Origin: JANSWP01 sp041941305
GTDB taxonomy: Bacteria > Bacteroidota > Bacteroidia > Chitinophagales > Saprospiraceae
Direction of reading: 5' to 3'
Assembly (NCBI GenBank): GCA_041941305.1
Contig: JBGTQJ010000033.1
Coordinates: forward strand, 36,532 to 100,531
Length of the DNA: 64,000 bases
In this document: in pieces, positions 36,554 through 44,560 of the stretch
Position numbering within the stretch: position 1 is the first letter of the stretch
Layout: each line of letters opens with the position of its first letter
Translations under genes and position numbers: made by a program
The notes under the pieces: generated by a model
Database searches by the model: none
Told to the model about the DNA's origin: nothing
What the model saw: only the letters and a program-made list of their open reading frames with translations

Positions 36554-38035
36554 ATGAGAAGTAGCCAGCAAAGTCCACCAAGAAGGGGTCGTTCTTCCAG
36601 TCCAGGGAAAAGACAACAGTCTCGAAGTCCTGGTTCGATGTCACGCCGAGATGGGAGTCCAATGCCAGCTCCTACTCGTAAAGTTTCTCCTATTCCTATT
36701 CCAGCTGTAGCCTCAAAGGGAAAACAAGATGATTCTCCTCCAGTTTCTCCAATACTGTCGGCAGCTTCTATCCCAGGAGCATTAGCTACTACCTCATCAA
36801 AAGTATCATCCTCACCTGTTCCCCAACGTTCAGAGTCATCCAGTCCAATGCAGGCGGGACCTCCAGTACCAATAACAGCTGCACCTAATCTTGATCAAAT
36901 ACAAGCTGACGGAAGGAAATTTGGACCTCACCACTTCCATTTTGGTCTAAGGACAGATGAATATGGTCCCGAAAGACAAAAAAGAAATAGGAAGGATTTA
37001 GGGTATCGGGGAGACATTATTCAACAATATGGCGGAGTAGCTCCTGAGCTAACTGCCTTTGGGGAAAGAAGGTATGGGAGATATGGGAAATTTGATGCAG
37101 GCTTGGCAAAAGAAGTAGTTGACTTTGCAGTCTATAAATCAAAAAAGTACGAAGAAAGAAATCCTTCTGGAAAGGAAAAGCCAATTATCCCAATAAGAGG
37201 AGCAGGTGAAATTCCTATAAAAAAAACATCCATGAAACAATGGACGCCTTTCTCAAAAGCTGCCCTGGAATATGCCAGTGGCCTGGATGATGGAGAGATT
37301 TCCTATCATCTGGATGATATGGTAGAAGGGATGCCTCATGTTTTTGATAAGGGATCAAAAGGGGTAAAAGGTACACCTGGCAAAATTTACGATGCCTATA
37401 CTAGTCATGAATTAAGATATCTACAAAGACATTGGGGTGAGGATCCCAGGCAAAAAGAAGAGGAGGAGGCATCAGAGAGTTCAAAAAAACCTATTGCACC
37501 CAAAGGGAAAAGGAGTTATCCAGCTACTACTGACAAACCAGAAAAATATCGCCCATTCCAAGAAATGACCCGTTTTTACCATAATCGGGCACCAGTTGCC
37601 CCTCCATGGACATGGGCAGATCCACAAAATCCGGAATATATTGGGGAAATACCTCTAACGGACCTTCCAGCATCTCATCCTAGACCAGCTGCTGGGGAAG
37701 GACCAAGAACCTCATCAAAATCAAGTAGAAGAGGTCGTACACGGGTAAAAGGTAGAAGAAATAATTCAAGTAGTCGTTCCAGGTCAAAAAAGCCTTGGAC
37801 TCCCAGGAAGTCTCCAAGTAAAAGCTCCCAACATACCGGTCGATCCGGAACCCCTCCTCCTCCTCGTCCATCTCCAGGGGGAGCGGGAAGTCCAAATCCT
37901 CAAGTTTCTGAAAAAAAGAAGGTGAGACATAGACGGAGAAGAAAGGCAAAGCCTCCAACTAACTCAACTCAAGGAAATCCTGGCCCAGGAGGAAGCGGAA
38001 GTACACAAAAAAAATCAGACGGAAATGCCGGATGA
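36554..38035 (+). CDS. Ser/Arg-rich low-complexity protein, putative eCIS cargo
   Basis: 493 residues, no known domain. Residues 1-110 and the last ~130 are disordered and rich in Ser, Arg and Pro, with repeated RS/SP dipeptides (RRGRSSSPGKRQQSRSP; SSSRSRSKKPWTPRKSP) like eukaryotic SR-protein tails, plus a strongly basic KKKVRHRRRRKAK cluster. A more ordered core (about 120-290; FGPHHFHFGLRTDEYGPE, RYGRYGKFDAGLAKEVVDF) lies between. No signal peptide. First of a run of similar basic, disordered genes starting next to the eCIS ATPase, which suggests cargo or particle-associated protein. The nuclear-localisation-like clusters are seen; their function is unproven. Confidence 0.6.
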   Translation: MRSSQQSPPRRGRSSSPGKRQQSRSPGSMSRRDGSPMPAPTRKVSPIPIPAVASKGKQDDSPPVSPILSAASIPGALATTSSKVSSSPVPQRSESSSPMQAGPPVPITAAPNLDQIQADGRKFGPHHFHFGLRTDEYGPERQKRNRKDLGYRGDIIQQYGGVAPELTAFGERRYGRYGKFDAGLAKEVVDFAVYKSKKYEERNPSGKEKPIIPIRGAGEIPIKKTSMKQWTPFSKAALEYASGLDDGEISYHLDDMVEGMPHVFDKGSKGVKGTPGKIYDAYTSHELRYLQRHWGEDPRQKEEEEASESSKKPIAPKGKRSYPATTDKPEKYRPFQEMTRFYHNRAPVAPPWTWADPQNPEYIGEIPLTDLPASHPRPAAGEGPRTSSKSSRRGRTRVKGRRNNSSSRSRSKKPWTPRKSPSKSSQHTGRSGTPPPPRPSPGGAGSPNPQVSEKKKVRHRRRRKAKPPTNSTQGNPGPGGSGSTQKKSDGNAG

Positions 38036-38106
38036 TGAAAATCTGGAATGAAATGGAAAGTTTTCAATAATTCAAAAAACAACGTTCTATCCATAAACAG
38101 AAAATC

Positions 38107-39828
38107 ATGTTTCAAAGAAAAAAAGGCAGCTCCGGGTCATTTGGTAGACGTAGAGCAAGAAGAGATTCAGTAGAAGATGATATGGCAATCGAAATGACTG
38201 ATGTTAGTACATGGAGGAATCCTCCTCAGCCAATGGGTGGCGGGGGTAATGGACAACAGCAAGCTCAAGCTCCTCCTCCCTCTATAGTGGCACCTCGTCC
38301 GGTGGCACCTGCACCCCCTCAGCATACCGCCGAAGAAGAACGCGATTTGGTAGACATAGGGCGCCAGTTTGCTCATCCCCTTTTCCCCCAACGACATGTT
38401 CGGGTGAGGCAATCAGATGAAACATCGGGTTTAGAAAAGGTCAAACATATGGCTAAAGAAGCAGTACAGGACAAACGGGAGGAAGTTGCAGAAGGAATCC
38501 AGGATTTTAGGGAAAAATCCACTGGTGGGAAAGTGAAAACAGTCGCTTCCAAAGTAGGTCGCTTTCTCGCCGGTAAAATTCCTTTTGGAAGTGCTGTTGT
38601 GAATGCAGGGGATGCTGCCAATTCCCACATGCAAATGCAGGAAGCCAGTGAAGTTGCCCAGGCAGATGACACCAGCCATGTCATGGGCCAATTGGCACAG
38701 GGAGAATCTACTTATTACAAAAAGCAAAGAAATAGACAAGCAATAAGTACAGGTACTAGCGCAGTATCCAGTGCAGTTGGTTTAGCTACTGCTGGCACTC
38801 TGGCCTCAGTGGCGAATACCGTCGGAACGGCTGGAGCTAATTTGATCGGCAGCAAGATTAGCGATAGATTGGTAGATGGTGAAACCAATCTCCCCGAGTT
38901 GAGACGTCAAATGGCGAGACATAATTGGACTCCCCAGCATGAAGTGGACAAAGGGACAACTGGTTTACAATTGGCACAACAAAACCCGGATGCTGCACAC
39001 GCCATGCTCAAACATCTCAATCGTAGGGCGCTTACACCTCAGGAAGAATTTGAACTAAATGTGAAGGATCAGGAAAAATGGCGTCCCACAAGCTTGAAAA
39101 AAGGAGAATCGGGAGTAGAGCGACAACATACTTTATTACCCAGTCAGGTCCAAAGAGTTGGACAAGCAGAAACCAGTCGGATGAGACTCCAGCAAAAAGA
39201 AAAAGTAAAGCTTGATTCTTTGCAAAAAACTAGGGAATCCTCATTATTGAGTAGAGGAGTTGAAGCTGTTAGAAATCGGGTTGCCAATAGAGTGGGTGAG
39301 CAACAAGCAATACCACTTCAGCCTATGGCTCCTTTGGCTCAAAATAATTCTCCTGCACCAGCAGCAGCAGATCCACAAGCTGCCCTACAGGCGAGGTTAG
39401 ATCGATTGCGACAACCAATAGCTCAGCCTGCGGCACCAGCGGCAGCAGCAGATCCACAAGCTGCCCTGCAGGCGAGGTTAGATCGATTGCGACAACCAAT
39501 AGCTCAGCCTGCGGCACCAGCGGCAGCAGCAGATCCACAAGCTGCCCTGCAAGCGAGGTTAGATCGATTACGGGAAGATCCATTTGAGACAGAAATGCGA
39601 GAACGGTTGGAACGCCTTCGAGAGGATCCATTTGAGACAGAAATGCGAGAACGGTTGGAACGCCTTCGAGAAGATCCATTTGAGACGGAAATGCGAGAAC
39701 GGCTGGAACGCCTTCGAGAAGATCCATTTGAGACGGAAATGCGAGAACGACTGGAGCGCCTACGAGGGGACGGAGGTTCTAATAGAGAAAGAAGAGCCCC
39801 TAATCGAGAAGCAGCTTTACTTGCATAA
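38107..39828 (+). CDS. Repeat-containing putative eCIS cargo with glycine-rich hydrophobic segment
   Basis: 573 residues, no recognised family. Order: basic N-terminus (RKKGSSGSFGRRRARR), Pro/Gln-rich linker, helical region (about 105-200), and a long small-residue hydrophobic stretch near 217-250 (STGTSAVSSAVGLATAGTLA then VANTVGTAGANLIG) that could insert in membranes. Then comes a Lys/Glu helical region, three 27-residue repeats (ADPQAALQARLDRLRQPIAQ core) and four 16-residue repeats (EDPFETEMRERLERLR). The last two repeat types share the LxRLR heptad pattern and probably form a long charged helix or coiled coil. No signal peptide. Cargo status is inferred from its neighbours. Confidence 0.6.
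   Translation: MFQRKKGSSGSFGRRRARRDSVEDDMAIEMTDVSTWRNPPQPMGGGGNGQQQAQAPPPSIVAPRPVAPAPPQHTAEEERDLVDIGRQFAHPLFPQRHVRVRQSDETSGLEKVKHMAKEAVQDKREEVAEGIQDFREKSTGGKVKTVASKVGRFLAGKIPFGSAVVNAGDAANSHMQMQEASEVAQADDTSHVMGQLAQGESTYYKKQRNRQAISTGTSAVSSAVGLATAGTLASVANTVGTAGANLIGSKISDRLVDGETNLPELRRQMARHNWTPQHEVDKGTTGLQLAQQNPDAAHAMLKHLNRRALTPQEEFELNVKDQEKWRPTSLKKGESGVERQHTLLPSQVQRVGQAETSRMRLQQKEKVKLDSLQKTRESSLLSRGVEAVRNRVANRVGEQQAIPLQPMAPLAQNNSPAPAAADPQAALQARLDRLRQPIAQPAAPAAAADPQAALQARLDRLRQPIAQPAAPAAAADPQAALQARLDRLREDPFETEMRERLERLREDPFETEMRERLERLREDPFETEMRERLERLREDPFETEMRERLERLRGDGGSNRERRAPNREAALLA
39370..39573 (+). repeat. 81-bp tandem repeat, three units (third incomplete), inside the CDS
   Basis: GATCCACAAGCTGCC recurs at 39370, 39451 and 39532, an exact 81-bp period (27 codons). 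Units are nearly identical at DNA level, so the expansion is recent. The third unit breaks off after the LDRLR codons and passes into the 48-bp repeat. Confidence 0.95.
39574..39765 (+). repeat. 48-bp tandem repeat, four units, inside the CDS
   Basis: GA(A/G)GATCCATTTGAGAC recurs at 39574, 39622, 39670 and 39718, an exact 48-bp period (16 codons: EDPFETEMRERLERLR). Synonymous changes only, as far as I can see. Copy number is likely variable between strains. Confidence 0.95.
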
Positions 39829-40101
39829 TTTAATTTTACTCTAAATGAGCAAAACATTTGGTTGAATAATACTATCCATTTACGCCGGAATAAAACAAAT
39901 TATTCTCAAAAGAGGATTGAATTGGAAAATTCTCACAGATATCATTTTGTCAAACTATCATAGCTTTCTTAAGCTGAATAGAAATTTTGACTTTTTGATC
40001 TGATATGTTCAAGGTCAAGGTGAGCAAAAAAGGGTTACGATTTTTTCCAATTCTTTATTGTCTATATAAATCATATAGTCACCTATATTTTAATTTATGT
40101 T

Positions 40102-41214
40102 ATGCAAACCAACAGAAAAAAAAATAGCAGGTTCAGAAAAGAAAGAAAAAAGAAAAGTAACGATTATCAGTATAAACCTTCTGATTTTCCTTCTTTGGGT
40201 GGAAATCCAATGCCACCTCCTCCCCAGATTTCAAATGATTCCACGTCATCTTGGTCTAATCTATTTAAACAATCTCCTCCACCTCTAACCGCTACCACAA
40301 CAAGCTCACATCATTCTGATGACGAAGATTCATCCCAGGATAAAAGTAGCTTAGTCCCCGATCCTTACCGAATTTCATTTGAAGCTTCTGGCAGTGGAGA
40401 TACGCAATTGGCATATGCCCAAGAGTTACAAAAACTTGGTAAACCATTCGATATGCAAGTGGGATTTTATGAAGATGGGACTGAAGGCAGGGAATTCATG
40501 CCCGGAGCTGAAGATAATATAGATGCATTGCGTCAAATTGAAGGTGTACGGGTGAACACTGGAAGAGATGCAACAGATGAAGATGAATTATCAGAAACAG
40601 AATACGACGATATTATAGTAAGGAACATTATGGCTGGAGGATCTGATGGAGAAAGCGATACCACTTTTGAAGCAAATAATCCGCTGACATCAGGTGTAAT
40701 GAAAGCTCAATCCAGTAAACTTAAACCTAATAAAGGGCAATTGCATTTTGCAGCTTCTGGCGCACCCTATTTCAAGCCAAGTACAAACAGGCGCCGTATG
40801 GGGCAGGAATATGTTGAACGGAGAGGTGGTAGAATGGTAGATGTGGATCAACACGCTTCTGTCAATAATCTTCAAAGAAAACATTCTGCTGAATATCTCG
40901 ATTCAGATACAGTGAAAAAAAATGAAGGAAAAAGGAATGTGGGCATTCATGGTACATATACAAAAGTTTATGGTGGAGCAAACACTCCTTCTCATGATTT
41001 ACCGGTTCCACTAACACCCAATACCCAGTCCTCGGCATATAAAAATCAGAGGGCTAATCGTGGAAGGGACAGATACAATTCAAGAAGTAGGAACAGTGGT
41101 GGAAGCAGAAATTCTTCAAGGTCTTCCTCTGGATACAGAAGGAAAAAGAAAGGTTCTTCATTTGGCAATGCCACAAAACGATCTCCAAATAACGGTGGAC
41201 GACGAAAGTATTAA
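40102..41214 (+). CDS. Basic/acidic low-complexity protein, putative eCIS cargo
   Basis: 370 residues, no known domain. A very basic N-terminus (NRKKNSRFRKERKKKS) precedes YKPSDFPSLGGNP, a Pro-rich linker and an acidic Ser-rich segment (HHSDDEDSSQDKSS). A central, probably folded part spans about 90-260. The C-terminal 80 residues are Arg/Ser/Gly-rich (RSRNSGGSRNSSRSSSGYRR) and end in RRKY. The organisation parallels the two preceding genes and the next plus-strand gene: charged tails around a unique core, no signal peptide. It could be an injected or tube-loaded protein or an adaptor; no enzyme motif seen. Confidence 0.55.
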   Translation: MQTNRKKNSRFRKERKKKSNDYQYKPSDFPSLGGNPMPPPPQISNDSTSSWSNLFKQSPPPLTATTTSSHHSDDEDSSQDKSSLVPDPYRISFEASGSGDTQLAYAQELQKLGKPFDMQVGFYEDGTEGREFMPGAEDNIDALRQIEGVRVNTGRDATDEDELSETEYDDIIVRNIMAGGSDGESDTTFEANNPLTSGVMKAQSSKLKPNKGQLHFAASGAPYFKPSTNRRRMGQEYVERRGGRMVDVDQHASVNNLQRKHSAEYLDSDTVKKNEGKRNVGIHGTYTKVYGGANTPSHDLPVPLTPNTQSSAYKNQRANRGRDRYNSRSRNSGGSRNSSRSSSGYRRKKKGSSFGNATKRSPNNGGRRKY

Positions 41215-41229
41215 ATGATTTTTTGTCAA

Positions 41230-42360
41230 TTAGCCAATACTGCCAGCATTCCAAAAATCATCCAGGGTGCCCTGTGTTTGGGAAGGTTGAGGGACCAATG
41301 GAGTTTGTTGTTTATAAGCTGGCATTATGTATGGTCGGGGAGCACTAATCGCACGATGCCGTCTTGGTTGATTAGAAGAAATATCTACTTGGTTTTCAGC
41401 CTCCATTTGAGCCAAAGTTTTTGGGTTTTGAGGATCTTGTCTGCTTGTTTGGCTAACAGGTGGTAATGGGTCGTGTTGACCTTGTTTTGCCTGAGAATGG
41501 TAGTGAACAATATCATCTGGGTTTTTTGCTCCTAATTGTTGAGCTTCAATAAAAAGATGGTGCATTTCATCTGCTACCAGGCTTCCTTTTCCTTGTTGCA
41601 TTAATCTATTGGCTGCCATAATCTTTCTCCGCTCGCGGTTATTATGAACATTTCTTGCAACTTGTTCCATCCCAGGGGTCCATTTGGCTTTGCCCGGTCC
41701 ACCAGATGTATCTACCAGGGCACCATGTAGGGGATGGTAGGCTTGATCGGCTGGCAAATTATTGGGGTCGACTGAAGGCTGCGAAAAACCAGAATAGGGA
41801 GACATGAAGTTTTTGGTGGTTTCAATAGAACCCTGGAGTTTCATGTTTTCTGCAAGTTGTGCTGGAGGTTGGCTTTGTGCTATTCCAGAAAGGTATTCAT
41901 GCCTCACTATAGCAGCTCTTTCACTGTCTTTGGTATTGTGTTCATCTGTTATTCCAAACCGACCATCGGTTTGCTTTTTTGTTAGCCCTCCAGGGTGAGC
42001 AGCAATAGATTTTTGATCTTGTGTAACATAGACTTCATCTTTGACCTCTTCTCGCTCTTCTGATAAGTTACCTACAAATTGATCAATTTCTCCGGATGGC
42101 ACTCCCCTGGTAGCCAAATCATCTCTTACAAATCCTGTTGTGGCAGTACTGACTTCTTCATCTAAACCCGCTCCAGCACCATCTGATTGGTATAAAACCT
42201 GATCTTCCCTGTATTTCTTTTTAAATTGGGGCAATGAACCTGTTGAGCTGGAAATCTCAACTCCAAAGGCATTATCATGTGGTTCGACAAGAACTGCCTG
42301 CCCAGGTTTCTTTTTCCCGGGCGCTCTGGTTCCAAAATGGGTTTGTCTAGATTGTTCCAT
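41230..42360 (-). CDS. Putative eCIS cargo with C-terminal PIP-box-like motif
   Basis: 376 residues, no recognised domain. Mostly polar and probably partly disordered. The middle (about 225-300) is helical and His-containing (MEQVARNVHNNRERRKIMAA; ADEMHHLFIEAQQLG). The striking feature is the end: QTQGTLDDFWNAGSIG-stop, where QGTLDDFW (363-370) fits the PCNA-interacting consensus QxxhxxFaromatic and closely resembles the PIP box of human FEN1 (QGRLDDFF). A bacterial beta-clamp-binding motif is shorter (QLxLF type) and fits less well. The gene is convergent with its left neighbour and divergent from the DUF4157 gene. Effector status is inference. Confidence 0.55.
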   Translation of the reverse strand: MEQSRQTHFGTRAPGKKKPGQAVLVEPHDNAFGVEISSSTGSLPQFKKKYREDQVLYQSDGAGAGLDEEVSTATTGFVRDDLATRGVPSGEIDQFVGNLSEEREEVKDEVYVTQDQKSIAAHPGGLTKKQTDGRFGITDEHNTKDSERAAIVRHEYLSGIAQSQPPAQLAENMKLQGSIETTKNFMSPYSGFSQPSVDPNNLPADQAYHPLHGALVDTSGGPGKAKWTPGMEQVARNVHNNRERRKIMAANRLMQQGKGSLVADEMHHLFIEAQQLGAKNPDDIVHYHSQAKQGQHDPLPPVSQTSRQDPQNPKTLAQMEAENQVDISSNQPRRHRAISAPRPYIMPAYKQQTPLVPQPSQTQGTLDDFWNAGSIG

Positions 42361-42517
42361 GGTTTAAATCCAATGATTAGGGTGTACAATGTTCAAAAAT
42401 AATAAATATATACATTTTTTACCAATAAAATGATTTCAAATTTAAATATTTGTGTACATTAGATGATCCTTATTGTTATACTTGTAAATAACGGTTTCGC
42501 AATAAACGTTTAATAAG

Positions 42518-44443
42518 ATGATTTCCAGCCAAAGTAGAAACTCCTGGACCTCCGATAGCACCAATAAGCAACCCAAAAAGGCACAAAAAAAACATACTGG
42601 AATGCCTGAAAGCATGAAAGCTGGTTTGGAGCATTACAGTGGTTTGGATATGAGTGGACTCAAGGTGCATTTCAATTCTTCGCTTCCCTCAAAACATTTT
42701 GCCCATGCCTTTACACAAGGCAATCAAATTTATCTCGGTCCCGGACAAAGACACCAACTTGGTCATGAGGCCTGGCATGCTGCTCAACAAATGAAAGGTA
42801 GAGTGAGTGCCAATAGCCGGATAAATGGCAAACCTTTAAATAATAGTAAGCATCTCGAAAAGGAAGCAGACCATTTTGCAAAAAAAATAGAAAACTTTTC
42901 ACAATCAGGTTCCAGCGACTATGGATCAAATGCTGATTTAAATTCCAATAGTTCCAATAATTTCAACTTTGCGACGAGCCAATTCAGCTCCATGCCCATA
43001 CAAAGGCGCCCTATTCGATTTAGGATAGATGAAAATGGGAAAGTGAGATATGCTGCCAGAGAAAATGATGAAACAAAAGATTATATAGAGATGGATGATG
43101 CAAAATTTGCCGAATGGAAAGGAGCAGGTAAAAGACATGGGAGTAATAAATGGACAGATTCTGAAACAGCAAAAAATTATGTAAAGGATACAACAGGACC
43201 AGATGAAAGAATTTTTAATTATGACAAAAACCAAGCAGGGAATAAAGGAACAGAGGTTTTGAACCCAAATGAACTGGCTTTGATTAAATCGAGAATATTT
43301 TCAAGAGAACGTGCCAATAGAGTCAATACTGCTGAATTTGATATTGGTTCTTATAAAGCTAATAATCAAAAGGTTCCAAAATATCCTGAGTTAATCAATT
43401 TAGGGAATTCAAGTTTAGGTGGAAATATGAATAGAGACCATATCCCTTCTGCAGCTTCTATAAAACAAAGAACCGGGACTTCTGATAATGGTCCTAAAAA
43501 AAGAGCTATTGCCATGGCTATGGATGTAGATGAACATAAAAATTTTACAACTACTGCGAACGATAGAAATTCTCCTGGAGATATTGGAAATAGGAGTATG
43601 GACACAATAAAAGCTGGTAGTACTGGTGAAGCAAATGCAAATAATGTATCAGGATCACACTATATCACTAGAAAAAATGCTGATGCAAATTATCCTGCCA
43701 GAGGTTTTCTAAGAGATTTTTCATATGTCCTGGATCAAACTAAAGGTAGGGACACAGAGGGAAAACACAGAAAAAGAATGGGGGCTTATAGAACAATGTA
43801 TCGGCAAAACGTTAAGCTTCATCAAGATCCTTTGGGAATTAGAGGAGAATCAGAAGGAATAAACCCTCAAGATGATGCATTCAAAGTGACCAAAACTGCG
43901 GAAACAACTGGAACTGGTGGCAGTGCTTCTATGAAATATCCCAAATTTGAATACGAAAAAGTTACAACACCAGGGATTAAACAAGGACACATAATTAGTG
44001 ATGCTTTTAAAGATAGGCTTACTTCAGAAGCATGGGCAAAACCATTTGATCTAAAAGCATATAATGAACAAAGAGCTGAAGCTAGTACTAAGTTGCAAAG
44101 TTTTATAAGGATGAAGCAGGCACAGAAACAAGCAGGAGCTTTACAAGCAGAAAAAACTAGGAAGGAAGGAGCTGCGACGAAAATACAATCTGCTTTTCGT
44201 GGATATCAAGCCCGTAATGATTTAAAGCAACAAAAGGCGGCTGCGACGAAGATACAAAGTTTTGCAAGGATGAAGCAGGCGCAAAAGCAAGCAGGGAATT
44301 TGCGAGAAGATAGGAGAAATAATGCTAGCAATTCATTTACTAATTTAATAGGGGGAGGTCTTTCCAAATTAGGCTCAATAGCATCATCAGCCTGGGGTGG
44401 TCTTAAAGGTTTTTTAGGTTTAAATAAGAAGGAAGAAAATTAG
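42518..44443 (+). CDS. DUF4157 (eCIS core domain) putative effector with IQ motifs
   Basis: 641 residues. Residues 28-123 form a DUF4157 domain: MPESMKAGLEHYSGLDMS, VHFNSS, YLGPGQRHQLGHEAWHAAQQ (20 residues) with the zinc-protease-like HEAWH at 83-87, and KEADHFA. This domain is strongly linked to eCIS cargo. A variable region follows, with GGNMNRDHIPSAASIK near 302-316, a motif resembling His-Asp nuclease-type polymorphic toxins. Three IQ-like repeats lie at about 521-541, 551-570 and 574-593; the middle one, TKIQSAFRGYQAR, fits the calmodulin-binding IQ consensus. The C-terminus is Gly-rich and hydrophobic (LIGGGLSKLGSIASSAWGG). It is probably injected; nuclease activity and calmodulin binding are inferred from motifs only. 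Confidence 0.8.
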   Translation: MISSQSRNSWTSDSTNKQPKKAQKKHTGMPESMKAGLEHYSGLDMSGLKVHFNSSLPSKHFAHAFTQGNQIYLGPGQRHQLGHEAWHAAQQMKGRVSANSRINGKPLNNSKHLEKEADHFAKKIENFSQSGSSDYGSNADLNSNSSNNFNFATSQFSSMPIQRRPIRFRIDENGKVRYAARENDETKDYIEMDDAKFAEWKGAGKRHGSNKWTDSETAKNYVKDTTGPDERIFNYDKNQAGNKGTEVLNPNELALIKSRIFSRERANRVNTAEFDIGSYKANNQKVPKYPELINLGNSSLGGNMNRDHIPSAASIKQRTGTSDNGPKKRAIAMAMDVDEHKNFTTTANDRNSPGDIGNRSMDTIKAGSTGEANANNVSGSHYITRKNADANYPARGFLRDFSYVLDQTKGRDTEGKHRKRMGAYRTMYRQNVKLHQDPLGIRGESEGINPQDDAFKVTKTAETTGTGGSASMKYPKFEYEKVTTPGIKQGHIISDAFKDRLTSEAWAKPFDLKAYNEQRAEASTKLQSFIRMKQAQKQAGALQAEKTRKEGAATKIQSAFRGYQARNDLKQQKAAATKIQSFARMKQAQKQAGNLREDRRNNASNSFTNLIGGGLSKLGSIASSAWGGLKGFLGLNKKEEN

Positions 44444-44560
44444 CAGAAAAGTCAAAATTATTATTTGTGTACCCATAAATCTTGTGCATCCCATTTCCTT
44501 TATTGTATTAAATTAAAAAATCTAAAATTCTATAAAAATTAATCAAAACATCTTACCACC

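Noticed and set aside
39323..39857. Two minus-strand reading frames of more than 110 codons with repeats
   Set aside because: They are produced by the tandem repeats of the plus-strand gene, whose periods (48 and 81 bp) are multiples of three and so keep every frame open.
40102..40170. YKPSDFPSLGG as a eukaryotic translation-factor binding motif
   Set aside because: The F-P-S-L core is too short and common to support a specific partner.
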